This document shows, one piece after another, positions 22,875 to 34,609 of a stretch of 64,000 nucleotides of DNA. The stretch is from Macrophomina tecta (Eukaryota; Ascomycota; Dothideomycetes; Botryosphaeriales; Botryosphaeriaceae), in the NCBI GenBank assembly GCA_024180945.1, contig JAKSGN010000041.1, positions 930,001 to 994,000 of the forward strand. The letters are read 5' to 3'. Under the pieces are notes generated by a model. The model made no database searches, was not told where the DNA came from, and worked only from the letters and a program-made list of their open reading frames with translations. The position numbers and the translations under genes are program-made. Positions within the stretch are counted from its first letter, which is position 1, and the number at the start of each line of letters is the position of its first letter.

Positions 22875-24077
22875 CTACATCCTCGCAGAATCCACGCTCC
22901 TATCCCTCTCATTCAGTGTCATGCGCACCGCATTCCTCGCCACCATCAATCCACCAATCTCCCACGCCCCACCCTCTCCCTCCGCCTGCCTCGGCTCCGC
23001 CTTCGCACCACCGACATCCCTACCTCTCGGATCCGCCTCGACCGCATGCGCATCTACCAGCACGACATCAACGCCCTCACGGGCAGCGATATTGCGCGCC
23101 TCGTCTTCCCTCTGCTTACCGGCAAAAAGCACCGTCTCGTCGGGCCTAACGTCGATGCGCTTAAGGGCGTCCGCGAAAGCGTCGACCGAGGCAGCATCGA
23201 GGTTTTCAGTGTCGAGTAGGGCGATGCGGTCGACGAAGTTGTCGAGATACAGGTGCTCAACGAGCCAGGAGGCCATGTCGCGGGTGACGTGCGAGGCGTG
23301 CGTGTCTGCGGCGACGACGATGCGGGCGGAGCGCTTGAGAAGGGAGCGCATGAGCGGGAGGACGCCGGGGGCTGGGTGCAGGTGGGCGTAAAGCGTCTTC
23401 TTGTAGAGGCGGAAGAGGTCCTCGAGCTGGGTGTTGAGCTCCGAGGCGGAAAGCGTAGTGTTGGCGGTGGAGAGGAGGGTGCGGAACAGCTGTTTATGGT
23501 GAACGGGCCAGGCGGCGTGGGGTGCGGGAGGGGTGTGGGCGGAGAGGTCGGCGTAGGTGGTAGAGAGGGCCTCGGCGTCGAGGTTGTGGGCGTCGGTGAG
23601 GGCGGAGAGGACGGCGGAGGCGGCGGCGGCGGTGGCGGCGCTGTGGTCGTAGAGGGTGGTGTCGAGGACAAAGGCGAAGCAGGCCTTAGTGGCCAGGTAC
23701 TCGCTGAAGATGTCGAGCGGGTCGGCATTGGCGGTATGGCTGACGGTGATTGCGGGGGCGGCCATTGTGGGTGAATTGGGGTGGTTGCCGGAAGGGTTGA
23801 TGGACGGGAGGAGAGGGGAGTGGTTGTTGTTGTGCAGGTTAGCGCCACTGGAGCTGTCTTGCTCAGCCGTCTTCGGGGTCGGGGTCAGCACGTCTGCTAT
23901 GGCTCCACGTGGGCCGCCTGGTTGGCCGATCTGCGCGGTGACTCGCGAATCGTCTTGATTTGGGTGCCTGGAGTCGGGCCCTTGCGCCTGTGAGCGAGAG
24001 CGCCTGCGTCGGAGCCTGTGCTTCGGGGCGGACAGGAGTGACAGCAGCGGCGCGATAAAGTTCCTGGGGCTCGCCAT
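22875..24077 (-). CDS. HAD-superfamily-like protein, active-site motifs degenerate
   Basis: Intronless frame of 400 residues. The first ~104 residues are basic and low-complexity; an internal ATG (23765-23763, MAAPAITVSH) could be the real start, leaving about 295 residues. From there the layout is that of a HAD hydrolase with a helical cap: FAFVLDTTLYDH at the motif I position, PAPGVLPLMRSLLKRSARIVVAADTH at motif II, an Arg/Lys segment, and ETVLFAGKQREDEARNIAAREGVDVVLVD in place of motif IV. The canonical DxDGT and GDxxxD acids are largely absent, so catalysis by the usual aspartyl-phosphate route is doubtful. It may be a pseudoenzyme or a distant family member. Coding evidence is length and high third-position GC. 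Confidence 0.6.
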   Translation of the reverse strand: MASPRNFIAPLLSLLSAPKHRLRRRRSRSQAQGPDSRHPNQDDSRVTAQIGQPGGPRGAIADVLTPTPKTAEQDSSSGANLHNNNHSPLLPSINPSGNHPNSPTMAAPAITVSHTANADPLDIFSEYLATKACFAFVLDTTLYDHSAATAAAASAVLSALTDAHNLDAEALSTTYADLSAHTPPAPHAAWPVHHKQLFRTLLSTANTTLSASELNTQLEDLFRLYKKTLYAHLHPAPGVLPLMRSLLKRSARIVVAADTHASHVTRDMASWLVEHLYLDNFVDRIALLDTENLDAASVDAFADALKRIDVRPDETVLFAGKQREDEARNIAAREGVDVVLVDAHAVEADPRGRDVGGAKAEPRQAEGEGGAWEIGGLMVARNAVRMTLNERDRSVDSARM

Positions 24078-25005
24078 TCGACCTCTTTTTATTTTTTATC
24101 TTTTCCCTCAAGTAGCAGTGTGGCTTGGGAGCACGGCTGGGGAAAAGGAAGCTGCACTAGCGGCTGCAGGGATGGAAGCGGAAGGCACGAAACGCGCACG
24201 GCTCCAGCAAGAGACATGTAAGTGATGGCAGCAGCGGGTGGGCGGGTCTGCCCTGGAAGCGAAGCAGAGAGCGGCAAGATGGAACTGGACAGGATGGCAC
24301 AGCAGTCATATACCTGGAGGCAAGGAGCCCAGGGCGGCGGGCAAGGAGGCAGATGGACATTACATGTTGGCAGTCAAGCGTCGCACACATCGCGCGCCGC
24401 CATCAGCCGCGCCTGTCATCTGCGTGGGAGCGGCCAAGTGATTATCTGGGGCTGTGCAGCAGCAGAGCAGAGCAGACAGCTCGCAGGCTTCGTTGGTCAG
24501 GCGCAGCACCAGCCTCGACGAGCGAGCCCAGCTCGCGCGATGTGGCCGGCGGAGAGTGGCGGTGTTGACGGTGTCTGCGACTTGGCGGGGAGATCGGCGG
24601 GGGATGCTCGTGCACAGGCGCCTCCCCCGATGGCGCGTGCGGCGATCGCGGCATCATCATGCACGACAGCGCTGGAGGCGGAGGCGGTCAGGAAGGCGGA
24701 TGGCGAGATGCGCTGGCGTCAGGGAGAGAGGATGATGTCGCGACATCAACGGGGGCTGGTCGCTGCTTACATAGCTGCTCTGTCGCCCGAAGCGGCTGAC
24801 TCGTGTGCCGAGGTTCGCTGCCAGATTTGTCGGCCCGTCGCGCTCTCCCCGCAAGACACCTCCAGAGCTCCCCGTGGGGTCGACCGCATCAACTCCCGCT
24901 CAGCGCTGTCCCCAGCATCTTCACCGCAAGCGTGGTAGAAATTCGCAAGTCAATCCGCTCCCACCTGCCATTGCCTCCTCTTCACCCTGTACCTATTGCC
25001 CCATC
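24078..25005. promoter_or_regulatory. Divergent intergenic region, HAD-like and SDR genes
   Basis: 928 bases between divergent starts. No supported gene; the 238-codon frame at 24222-24938 lacks recognisable content. Confidence 0.45.
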
Positions 25006-26130
25006 ATGACAAGCGCCCCGAAATTGAAGCAGCAAGCTCTCAGCGAGCAGCTCTCGGGCCCTCGCGAAGATCCCGGCACGTTTGAAAACATCCCCAAGAT
25101 CCCCACAATAGCAGCTGATTCCGTGGGCCCGTAAGTGATTCTCGAGACCGACAACAAGGGACTGCGCGTTGATTGACCATTCACTCCAGGCGAACCAAGG
25201 ACAAGGTTGTTATCATCACCGGTACTTCCTGCTTGCTCTCCGCACTAGTTCCCCCCAAACTAACTGCGCTCAAGGTGCCAACTCTCCGACAGGCATTGGC
25301 CGTGCATCAGCGCATCAGTTTGCTCATAACGGCGCCAAAGCAATCTACCTTTGTGACTACAAGGACGACTACCTCAGCGTTCACAAGCGTGAGATCAACC
25401 AGCTGTACCCGGGTGTGGACATCCAAATCCGCTGCTTCGACGCCGGCGATGAGGCCTCGGTCAAAAGCGTCGTCGAAGACGCCCTGAACCTTCATGGCCG
25501 CCTCGACATCATGTTCGCCAACGCCGGCATCGTCGGCAGCACGAAGCCTTTCTGGGAGTGCTCCGGCGACGACTTCACCAAGACGATGCGAACTAATGCC
25601 CTAGGGTAAGCACCCCATAGCCCCACCCTATATTCAACAATATCCGACCAACCCACCTTTTCGCCTCCTCCAGCGTCTTCCTCGCGGCCAAATATGCCGC
25701 CAAAGCCATGCTCGTAACCTCACCCAGCAAGCCCTACCCCTCCGGCTCCATCATTGGCACTGCCTCAGTTGCCGGCCTGCGCTCCAATGCCGGCGGGACC
25801 GATTATAGCGCCTCCAAGGCCGCCGTCGTCTCCATCATGCAGACTGCCGCCTACCAGCTCGCCGGCACCGGCATCCGCTGCAACGCCATCTGCCCAGGCG
25901 TAATCGAGACCGGCATGACCAAGCCCATGTATGACGCGGCCCGCGCTCGCGGCACGACCAAGAAGATCGGCCAGTTGAACCCGCTGCGGCGGGGCGCCGT
26001 GGCCGACGAGGTCGCGAGAGTCGCCCTCTTCTTGGGTAGCGACGAGGCAAGCTACGTCAACGGGCAGGCGTGGGCGGTTTGTGGTGGGTTGAGTGCCGGG
26101 CATCCGTTTGTTCCGGGGAAGTTGGCGTAG
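25006..26130 (+). CDS. Short-chain dehydrogenase/reductase
   Basis: Four exons: 25006-25130, 25190-25221, 25275-25605 and 25674-26130, giving 314 residues. Classical SDR features: VVIITGANSPTGIGRASAH (TGxxxGIG cofactor loop, formed by joining exons 2 and 3), a D in FDAGDEASV, FANAGIVG (NAG motif), the catalytic Ser in IIGTASVAG, and YSASKAAV (YxxxK). A C-terminal PGVIETGMTKPM and VNGQAWAVCGGLSAGHPF complete the fold. An extra N-terminal ~55 residues precede the Rossmann core. Catalyses NAD(P)-linked oxidation or reduction of an unidentified alcohol or ketone. Nothing in the immediate neighbours points to a substrate. Exon 2 is only 32 bases but is needed for the cofactor loop. Confidence 0.88.
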
Positions 26131-29100
26131 AATGGGGTGGGGGCGTATAGTAAACAAGCATAGCGGAGACTTAATACATGGTTCAGCTAGTGCGTCTGGG
26201 GCGAGTTGGAGGCTCGGTCGGAGTTAGGTTGACCAGCGATGTTTTCGGTCACCTTGTTTAGCCGGGCCCTTTCTACTGCTAGCCTCGTTAGGAGAGCCCA
26301 GAAAGAAACACGAGAAACAAAGAAGATGGGAAGTGCGGTACACTACTTCCCCACCGCCATCAAGAAGTGTACCTAAATGGCTCATGCCGACCCTATTTTC
26401 GAGCGATCCGCCATCCCGGAAACGGAAGAGCGAAAGCAGTCCGGAACCCTATCTCAACAACGCATCTCCGAAAAGAGTCCCAACCCCGACGAGATCCCCC
26501 CCCCCCCCCTGTTAGCACACTACTCTATTTCACATAAGCGGGGGAAGGACTGCAAAAGAGCGGGGTCCAGAACAATGGGGGCCAGGAGCCGCTGGGCCAC
26601 AAGCCTTATTCTATCCACGTAGTAGCAGTTCGTTTAGCCCATTTCCCATCATGCATGTCATAACCCGCAACCAACCGGGACAAGCCACACCCTTCTTTTC
26701 AGCCCCCAAACAACAAGCCACTCGAAAGGCCGAGATCCCTTCAGCCCTGCACCCCGCTGACTCGCCCCTCCTCGCACGTGCCTCTTCAGACCTAACAAGC
26801 AAGTAATTTTCCGGACCACCTCTCTCTCTCTCCTCCGCTCGGCGCGAGCGAGGATGAGACTCCCTCCGCTGACCTCTGCTTACTATCCCTGGACTTCTGC
26901 TCTCCGGGCCACCATCAGCCCTCCTCGCATAGACATCGAATGAGCAACATACCGTGGCAATCTCTCCTCTTCCGCCCGTACGTACCAAGCAGAACCAAGA
27001 CTGGGGGAAAATTAACAGCGGAGAGTCGGACCGCGGCCTTTTAGCTTTTCGGCGAATGGAAGCGGGTTTTTCGGGGTCCGCGGGAGGTGGTGGGCTTGGG
27101 GTCTGGATCACACCCGCCCGCCCGCAATCTCGCATCATCGGAGGCAAAAGACAGAGCCTGCCCTCCAGGCGACGCTGCCCGCCTCCGCACAACAATGACT
27201 GTCCGGCGCTCGGAGTTAAGGCGATGCGCCTCTCGCCCGGAACCCGGTTGTATGGGTTCGAAAGGGAGGGGGTTGGGGTGGTGTGTCAGCTGGTTAGGTC
27301 GTGGCGCGTCCGTACAGCATGTGTGTTGTATGCGCACCAGCAGCATCATCGTCATGGGTACGCACATGCCATTTGCGGAGCGGGGGAGAAAGATCAGCCC
27401 CTTGTATAGCGAGAAGATAGAGAGATGACTCTTCGCCGAAGCGGCAGAAAGCGACGTCCGGACAAGAGAAAATCAAGATTTTTTTTTTTTTGTTCTTCCA
27501 CATCAGGCCCGGATGCGCCGTCTGCGCTACTGCAGTCTTTGCTATTCCAGGCCCGAGCCGCGCCGCGCAAAGGAAGAGGGAGAGATAGGGAGCGATTACC
27601 GCGCCGGCAGTGGAGGACGGCTCTCAATCAATTTGTGGACAGCGCGCGAGGAGAAGAGGACAGTCATGGAGATGCACGTATTCGCTTTTCCACTCCGGCA
27701 AACCTGCTCAAAAAATGAGAGACGCATCTCGTCCTCGCGCGATCTGTGGTCGTCATCGAACCCATGACTCCGGGGTGCATTTTGCATACAGACAGAGAGG
27801 AGATGTGCATGGCCACCAAAGCAGGAACCTTACTCTGCAGGCCAAGTGCGCACGTGTACACCTACATCGCTACCCCGCGGGATTACGCCGGTACTTTTCA
27901 ACGCTAGATCAGCTTGTAAGATGTTCTCTCCCATCCATGCCAGCCGAGGATAGCGGAGCAGAGAAGCCATGGCGCTGCAGTCATGCATACGAGAACGGCG
28001 CGCCTTATCCTGACAATTCCTGGTAATTCACCGGACGTGCGGACAGTAAGAGTGAGATAAACCAAGTCAGGACTGAGCACTTCTTCACTGAGCGGCTAAG
28101 AACACATGGGTATTGAGAATTACTGTTCGCAGACACCGTGCGTTCCTACCTGGCGCGAGTCTCCAGGCCGTAGGAGTAGAGCTACAGTGACCGGTTACCA
28201 TTTGCTGCCTCCCTTGTGTAATAGAAGAATTCCCATAACGAAGCCATTCGACGGTCAAGAAACACTCAACCATACCTTTTTCATACTCCCTTTAGTTCTC
28301 CGGACCAAAGGCAAAAGAACCGAATTCGGACGCAGAGAGACAGATTAATGCGCCGCCACAAACATCGAAAACACAAGCAGAGTCCAAGAAGATGCATACG
28401 ACTGTTTGTTCTACAAGGAGCAGAAGTAATGCTTTCTGTACTTTCCTTGTTATTCCCGCTGAGGAAAGGTTGCTCTCATCCTTGATTGTTTAAGCAACCG
28501 AGGAAGTCATCGGCCGCTCAATATCCAAGACATTACTGAGATTGAGACCTTACCAAAAAAGGAACAAATGATTGACTGGGAATGATGGTGGCGTTGAATT
28601 ATCAGGAAAAGGAACGCTTGTGAGGCCGTTAGAAGGTTGTCGAGAAGGAGTGTATCCGTGTCCGCTAAACGCCGGGGCAAAAAATACGACGGTAGTACGA
28701 CAAAAAGCAAGCCGATGGGCTCAAAATAAAAACAACGACCCAAAAAAGAAAAAGCACGCATCAAGGAACGCATATGATGTAAAGATATGCATGAAAGATG
28801 CCCGTAAAGAGAATGCGGCGAAATCGAAGAGGCACGGATAAGGGTAAGCGGAGCCGTGGCTGGGCTGAACCATCCTCCAGTTTCCAAGTTTCCTACTCCG
28901 CATATGGTCCCCGTGGCTGCAAGCCACTGACTCTGTGCTACAGACAACCAGCAGGTAAGGCCGAACAGAGAAGGGGGTTGAAACGAGTGACGTTGCCCCT
29001 AATCACCGACGCGCGGAGGAAGCCGTCGCCTTAGATGAAAAGTGTCCCGTCGTGGGTCTTCCAAAAATAGAGTAATATGGTGCCCCTCCAAAGGTGTCTG

Positions 29101-29622
29101 GAGCAATCAAAGGAGCGTATTAAGATTAAGTCTTTGCTGTAGAGCTGAGGTGTGTACGTGTGTGGGCGTGTCTCTGCCGATAATGTCTCGGATAATGAGG
29201 CGTAGTCGAGTTCTCTCCAACGCCAACGCTGGGATTCCAACCAGGAACCAATTCCAAATACTTAAGGAAACCGGAAGAAAAAGCAATGACAAAGAGAAAC
29301 CAGGGAGATGGATAGACCAGTACTGACTGTAAGGAAATAGACACGATGAAAATAGGAAAAACGCGCGGATCGGCTCGCCTCCAAATCAAAAAAGCCGGGG
29401 TATATCCAAGAGGCACTTTTTAAGTGTTTGAACAGGTATGTAGCGAGATCAACGAAAAACCCGAAAAGATGATTTTTGCGCCGAGCCAGATGTTACCAAA
29501 AACAGCAGAAAGCAGGGAACAAACTGTCGTTTCCTGCGTGGATCACATCTCAAATATGCGCAGCCGTGGGACAAAACAAGAAATGGCTTGAAAGGACGAG
29601 GGATTCATCCAGCTAAAGCATA
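26131..29622. other. 3.5-kb gene-poor block between convergent genes
   Basis: No frame on either strand shows a recognisable family or sustained codon bias. It contains a C10 run near 26500, a T12 run near 27479, and A-rich segments around 28560-28770. It may hold the long 3' UTRs of both flanking genes or an unannotated non-coding RNA. Sequence alone does not decide. Confidence 0.4.
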
Positions 29623-32264
29623 TCATGCCTTGAAATCACCAGGCGTCTGATTGGCAAATATGTAGTTCTTCGGTTGCATCTCGCTCTGTCGCCTTGAATT
29701 CATTTGGGTGCCTTGGCCAGTGGTACCATCAGGAGGAGAATACTGGTGGACATAAAAATCCGGCTGTTGCATGTTCATATGCTGCTGCATGTGGCCATGA
29801 GTCATGTCCGGAGAATACCCCATCCCGGGCTGCTGCGGCTTTCCATAGCTCATGGAAGGATCCTGGGCAAACTGCATTGGATGTGCAAGCTGTAAATCAC
29901 CGTCGGCGTTGACCATGGGGACAGCGCATTGCATCGCGGCCATGTCGTAAGAAATCATTCCACCTTCCGGAAGCGATGGTCGTCGCTGGGCCTGTTGTTG
30001 CGCCATCAAGTGGCTGTGAGTATTTTCCATGGACATATGGTGGTGCAGTTGATGATGATGATGATGATGATGATGCTGCTGGTGGTGGTGTTGTTGCGGC
30101 TGCAGGTGCGGCTGGGGCTGCTGCTGCTGCTGCGACGGCGGCGGCGGCGGCGGCGGCTGTTGAGGCTCTTCGGGCATGGACGTTTGCTGCGGGGCGAAGA
30201 CCGACCGGGGAAAACTCTGCTGCTGCGCTGGCGCGGACTGCGGCGGCGTGTCTTTAACGAGGGACCCGTTACTGACCCTTGCGCGGTGCCCATATAGCGA
30301 ATAGGAGAGTGGGGTTTCGGGCGGCGAAGCGGTGGAGAAAGCTGCAGAGGTCGGAGCCATGCTGTACAAGACGCCTGCTCCGTCGGCGCGGCTGCTCATG
30401 TCCTGGGTGCTCGGTGCGCTACTCTGCACATTGCCGGCATTGTGCCAAGGCGGCTGGCGCCCACCTTCGCTTGGCGTGAGAGGAGTTGGCGGCGCGAGCG
30501 AACCGGTTGAGACGGGTGGACCGTTGATGCTGGGGCCGCCGTAACTAGAAGTTGCAAACTTCGGCGAAACAGCGGCCTCAGCAAACGTAAAATGCATCGG
30601 CGACCGCTGAGCGGACCCAGGGTTGATCTTTTGGATGCGGCCTCCGTTCACAAGACCCGTTGAACGGATCCTACGGAGCGTGTGATCCGCTTTCAGGTTG
30701 TGATTGTTGGTACCGGGCGATGAAGGCATGCCTGCACTGTAAGACGCACTGCGTAGGCTTGCTTGGCCCAGGGCCGCCGGGCGAGGTCGCTGCCTGCGCG
30801 CTGCAATGCTTGACGGTTGGTCGGGCTGTTTGAACCCACCATCGCCGCCGGGCTGTCCTTGGATCTCTACATTGCCCATTGACTGAGCCAGAGCGGTTGC
30901 AGGAGAATCGCGACGATTCAGTGCCTCGTCCGAGAAGGTGAAAGGTTGGTTGAAATCTGGCTGGCTAATCGGATACATTGCTTCGCTCGGATCGGCCGCC
31001 GTAGATATCAGAGTCTGGTTAGACGTGTTGCTCTGTTGGTAGACGCTCTGAGGTTGGAAGTGGTTTGCCATCCATTGCCCGCCCTGGTTTGGCATACTGC
31101 CGCTGATCGAACCCTCCTGAGAATCCTCGCGCTGGGTTGCCCTGGTGCCATCGTCCATCCAACCCGATTGCACCGATGTGCTCGAAGACCCGCCGTTTTG
31201 AATTGATTGCGCTGCCGAAAATGGTGAAGTCTCATTTGAAACAGAGGCGCGTGCATTGTGCCCCGAGAACGACGCAGGAGCGGAGGAAGCGAGCGTGTTG
31301 AAGTCGAAATTGTCGGCTCCGAACTCGGCGAATCCGTCTCCAAACTGTTCGTTGGAGCTGGGGAAGTCGCCAAAAGCGAACTGCGAGTCGCCAACCATGG
31401 AATGAGGGAGACCAGAACCGTCAAAGGACATAAATGGATCGCTAGAAGGGAGACCGTGGTGCATGCCGTTCGCGCCACTTGCCTGCACGGGATAACCAGC
31501 ATTGACCAATGACTGCATAACAGCGTCGTAGGAGCCCGGCTGAGTGGATTCCGAGATTGAGGACAGGACATGGCCGTGTGCGGAGCTGTAATCCGGAGCG
31601 GACATCTGTGGGGCCATGATTTCTGGGGCTTGCTGCACGGCGAATCCGTTTCCTGGCAACGATGACGAGCTCATATTTGGTTGGACGTACGCAAATTCCG
31701 GCGCTTGCGGCTGCGACTGAGGTGCGCTCTGAGGCGGGTGCTGCATCTGGGTGTGCATGGGCATTTGTGGCTGCGACATCGGGGGTGCTTGCTGCGGCTG
31801 CTGCTGTGGTTGGGGCTGTTGCTGCTGTTGCTGTTGCTGCTGCATCTGCAACTGCATGTTGTACTGCGCCATCTGCTTCTTCATGTCTTGCTTCACCTTG
31901 GCCCGGCGGTTCTGGAACCAATTCTGCGCGGTGTTAGTGCTGTCGCGGTCGGGTGGATGGGGGCGCGTACGTTGATCTTCTCGAGGGGCACGCCGAGCGA
32001 CTCGGCGAACCCCTTCTTAGTGGTGGTGCTCGGCTTGTGCTGCTGCTGGAAGTGGGCTTCGAGGATGTCATGTTGCTCTTTCGTGAGGCGCGGCTTGACT
32101 TCCTGGCAGACAGGGTGAACAGGTGGTTGGTGAAGCCGGACATTTGGTTCGGAGGATACTTTGAGCAGGGTGTGCGGGTGCGGGTTGGGCGGGTGCGCGG
32201 CCGCCGGGTCGCCCGCTTGCTGCGAATTGGCGTATGGCGGCATTGCAGGAGGATAGCGGTCCAT
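29623..32264 (-). CDS. Homeodomain transcription factor, Gln/His/Pro-rich
   Basis: Two exons read leftward: 32264-31971 and 31923-29623, about 864 residues. The homeodomain at ~55-113 (KPRLTKEQHDILEAHF, LGVPLEKINNWFQNRRAKVKQ) is split by the 47-base intron right before the WFQNRR recognition helix. Then comes a long low-complexity region rich in Gln (QLQMQQQQQQQQQ), with a histidine stretch (HHHQQHHHHHHHHQLHHH) and a proline run. Such Q/H tracts are typical of activation domains in fungal developmental regulators. Likely nuclear and DNA-binding. The repeated codons are CAG/CAC-type trinucleotides and may vary between strains. The 2.3-kb upstream region is unusually long and GC-rich. Specific targets or the exact fungal subfamily are not identified. 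Confidence 0.9.
30044..30160. repeat. Coding trinucleotide repeats (His/Gln/Pro tracts)
   Basis: ATG/ATGATG-type and CTG/GCGGCGG-type triplets on the plus strand encode His, Gln and Pro runs of the homeodomain protein on the minus strand. Prone to length change by slippage. Confidence 0.7.
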
Positions 32265-34609
32265 CGTCTAGGTCGCGATGCGGGCGCTGAGCGCTGCGCG
32301 CGGCCGTGCGGTCGGGCGATGGGATCGTAGGAGGAGAGGCGGGGCGTGGGAGGGTTCGCTGGGCTGGGGGACAGGAGGAACGAACGACGAGAGTTAGAAC
32401 GTTAGAGACAGAAGCTGAAGGTAAGGCATGGATGGGGCAAGCGAGCGTGGGCGGCGGTCGGCGGGATGGCTTGAGCAGACGGAGGAGGGAAGGGAGAGGG
32501 CTAGGGCGGTCGGCGAACGAGAGCTGGAGGCGAGTTGCGCTCGGCTTGCAGACTGACGGCCTGCCTGGCAAGGTGCGGACCGGCTAGCAGAGCACGGGGC
32601 CGCCTGAGGGTGGCAGTAGGGAGAGGCGGCTGGGATTGGCTGCCGGGCGCGACGCATGTTTCCCACAATAGCTCGCCCGCGAGCCGTCAGCCCAGGGCAC
32701 GCACAGTGCAGATGGCGCTGACGCTTGGCTGCTGGCTGCTCGGCCTCCAGCGCGGGCTGCGGGCGCGGGCTGCGGGCGCGGGCGTTAACGCAGGCGCGGG
32801 CGATGAGCTGGCTGCCCTGGTGCCGCTGCTGCTAGGTGCTGGCTGCGCTTCTCCGGGATCTCCCCCGAGCGCCTGATCGAGCCTGCCATCCCCTGTGTGC
32901 CTGGCGTGCCGGCGGGACTGAGGTCAAGCCAAGCGGCGGCCCCCCCTGGTGCGGAAGATCAGCAGGGCTCAGTTGGCTCCTCCGCGCCGACTGCTCCCCA
33001 GCAGCAGCAGGCGGCCAGGCGGGCAGCGCGATGGCGCCGCTCCCAGATGACGCTGCGCTGCGCCGGGAGCTATCGACCGCAGAGGGCGCCGCGCTCGCTG
33101 CATGCTGCTGCTGCTGCTGCTGCTGCCGCCGCTGGGCCGGCCACGCACAGGCCGCGGGCTCGCCCTGCTCTCTGTCGCCGTCGCCGGCCACTCGCGCTCC
33201 ACCGGGCTGGCTACGTATCTGTGTGCCAGCACAGTCACAGCGCAGCCGGCGGCCTAGCGCCCACTCTCTTCCGTAGCCGCTCGCGCTTCGCGTGACGCTT
33301 CTTTCGCGCTGAACCCGCACGCCTCGCCCGCGGACCCTGCAGGTACCTGAGCATTGCTGGGCCGATCTCCATTCGAACCGCTGAATAAGGCGACTCTGTT
33401 GCTCCACCGCTGCGCATAGCCTCCTCCGTGTAACCGCCGCGATGCCGCTCTGAGCTGCCTCCTGCACCCAAAAGGGGCGACATGAGGCCGAGCTGGATCT
33501 CGGGGGAGCGTCGTACCTTGCAGCGTCGAACGCCCGGCGTGTGACCGAAGGTGAAGATGAGGATGTGAACAATCCCGACACGATGATCTGCGGAGAAGGT
33601 GTTATCATCGCTCCCAATGCGTGTCCCGCCCACCGCTCCCAACCAGACACTGGCCAGCCACTCGTCCCGGCGCTGCTCCACGTCACGCACGACGCCAACA
33701 AGTCCCTGCCCACAACCCAGCCATGTTCCAGTGTCTAACGTAGGACGCCAAAGCCGCGCGCGCCCCAGCAAGCCCGCGCTTGTTGGACAAGGTCCTTCTT
33801 AAGGGCTTCCATAATCATTCCTCGTCTGTGTTACCGCCTCGCCCGCTCGCCCTGCGCCGCGGAGGGCACGAGAAGTCATTGCCTCGGCCCTTTGAGCTGT
33901 AATGGCGACGGCGGGTCGATCGCCCTTTGGCGCCTCGTCATGAGCAATTGAAGCAGTCATCCAGACTCAAGAGATCAGCGACGCTCACGTCTGCCCGACT
34001 GCTTCAACTGCCCACAAATGATGAGCTCACCTCGCCAAGAGCGATTTTCTCATGCCACACGGGCACTGTGCACCCCGAGAAGACGATCCTCCTCACACGC
34101 AGATGACGTTCCGCGCGGTACGAAGAAGAAGCGAGAGAGCATGACACTATCAAAAAGCTGCATCCCCCCTGAGATGTCTATGATTGTTGCTGGGCACACA
34201 TGATCTCTTGAATTTCGTATCTAAAGCAAGGAGACTCTCTCGTGTCGTCCAATTGCCCCTCGCTACGACCACTTCTCCTCAAAAGGACGCCTTTCCCCAT
34301 GATGTCAACGCAATGCGCTGCAACCCTTCTAGAAACTCTGCAGGATTTCTATGCAATGCAACCCAGACGAAACCGAATGAATGAGAGAGAGGGGGGAAAA
34401 AAAGAGAGGAAAGAGATCACCCTCCCAGCTTATCAACAACCCTTTCGACCGGCCGATCGAAATTGTCGTCTTGTGAGAAGGCCGTGGGCGTATGCTTGTG
34501 TTGCACGCGTGATGACGAGTCGCCCGGGTACCGCTGCGATGGAAGCTGCGGTGCTCAGCGAGATGCTACGCGGCTGTTAAGCTTCGTCCGCCCATCCTTG
34601 ACTTTATTT
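32265..34609. other. Long GC-rich region upstream of the homeodomain gene
   Basis: 2.3 kb with no supported gene. Includes a GCGGGCTGCGGGC tandem near 32752-32790, a CTG repeat (about seven units) at 33104-33126 and an inverted repeat at 33944-34011. Overlapping Arg/Ala/Pro-rich frames such as 32832-33713 (minus) look like chance in GC-rich DNA. Probably the promoter and 5' UTR of the homeodomain gene plus the 3' flank of the gene ending at 34610. Confidence 0.45.
33944..34011. repeat. Imperfect palindrome, copy 2
   Basis: Left arm 33944-33966 (GCAATTGAAGCAGTCATCC...) and right arm 33989-34011 read as GCAGTTGAAGCAGTCGGGC... on the other strand. The arms match at about 19 of 23 positions with an 11-base perfect core TTGAAGCAGTC, spaced by 22 bases. 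Related to copies at 11-129 and 35185-35266. Confidence 0.5.

Noticed and set aside
23054..23848. 264-codon Pro/Thr/Ser-rich minus frame
   Set aside because: Overlaps the HAD-like gene in another frame; composition is a frame-shift shadow of GC-rich codons.
29976..30257. Asp/Ala-run frame on the plus strand
   Set aside because: It is the antisense reading of the Gln/His/Pro tracts of the homeodomain gene.
32832..33713. 293-codon minus frame upstream of the homeodomain gene
   Set aside because: Arg/Ser/Ala/Gly-rich with no recognisable motif, in GC-rich DNA where long chance frames are common on both strands.
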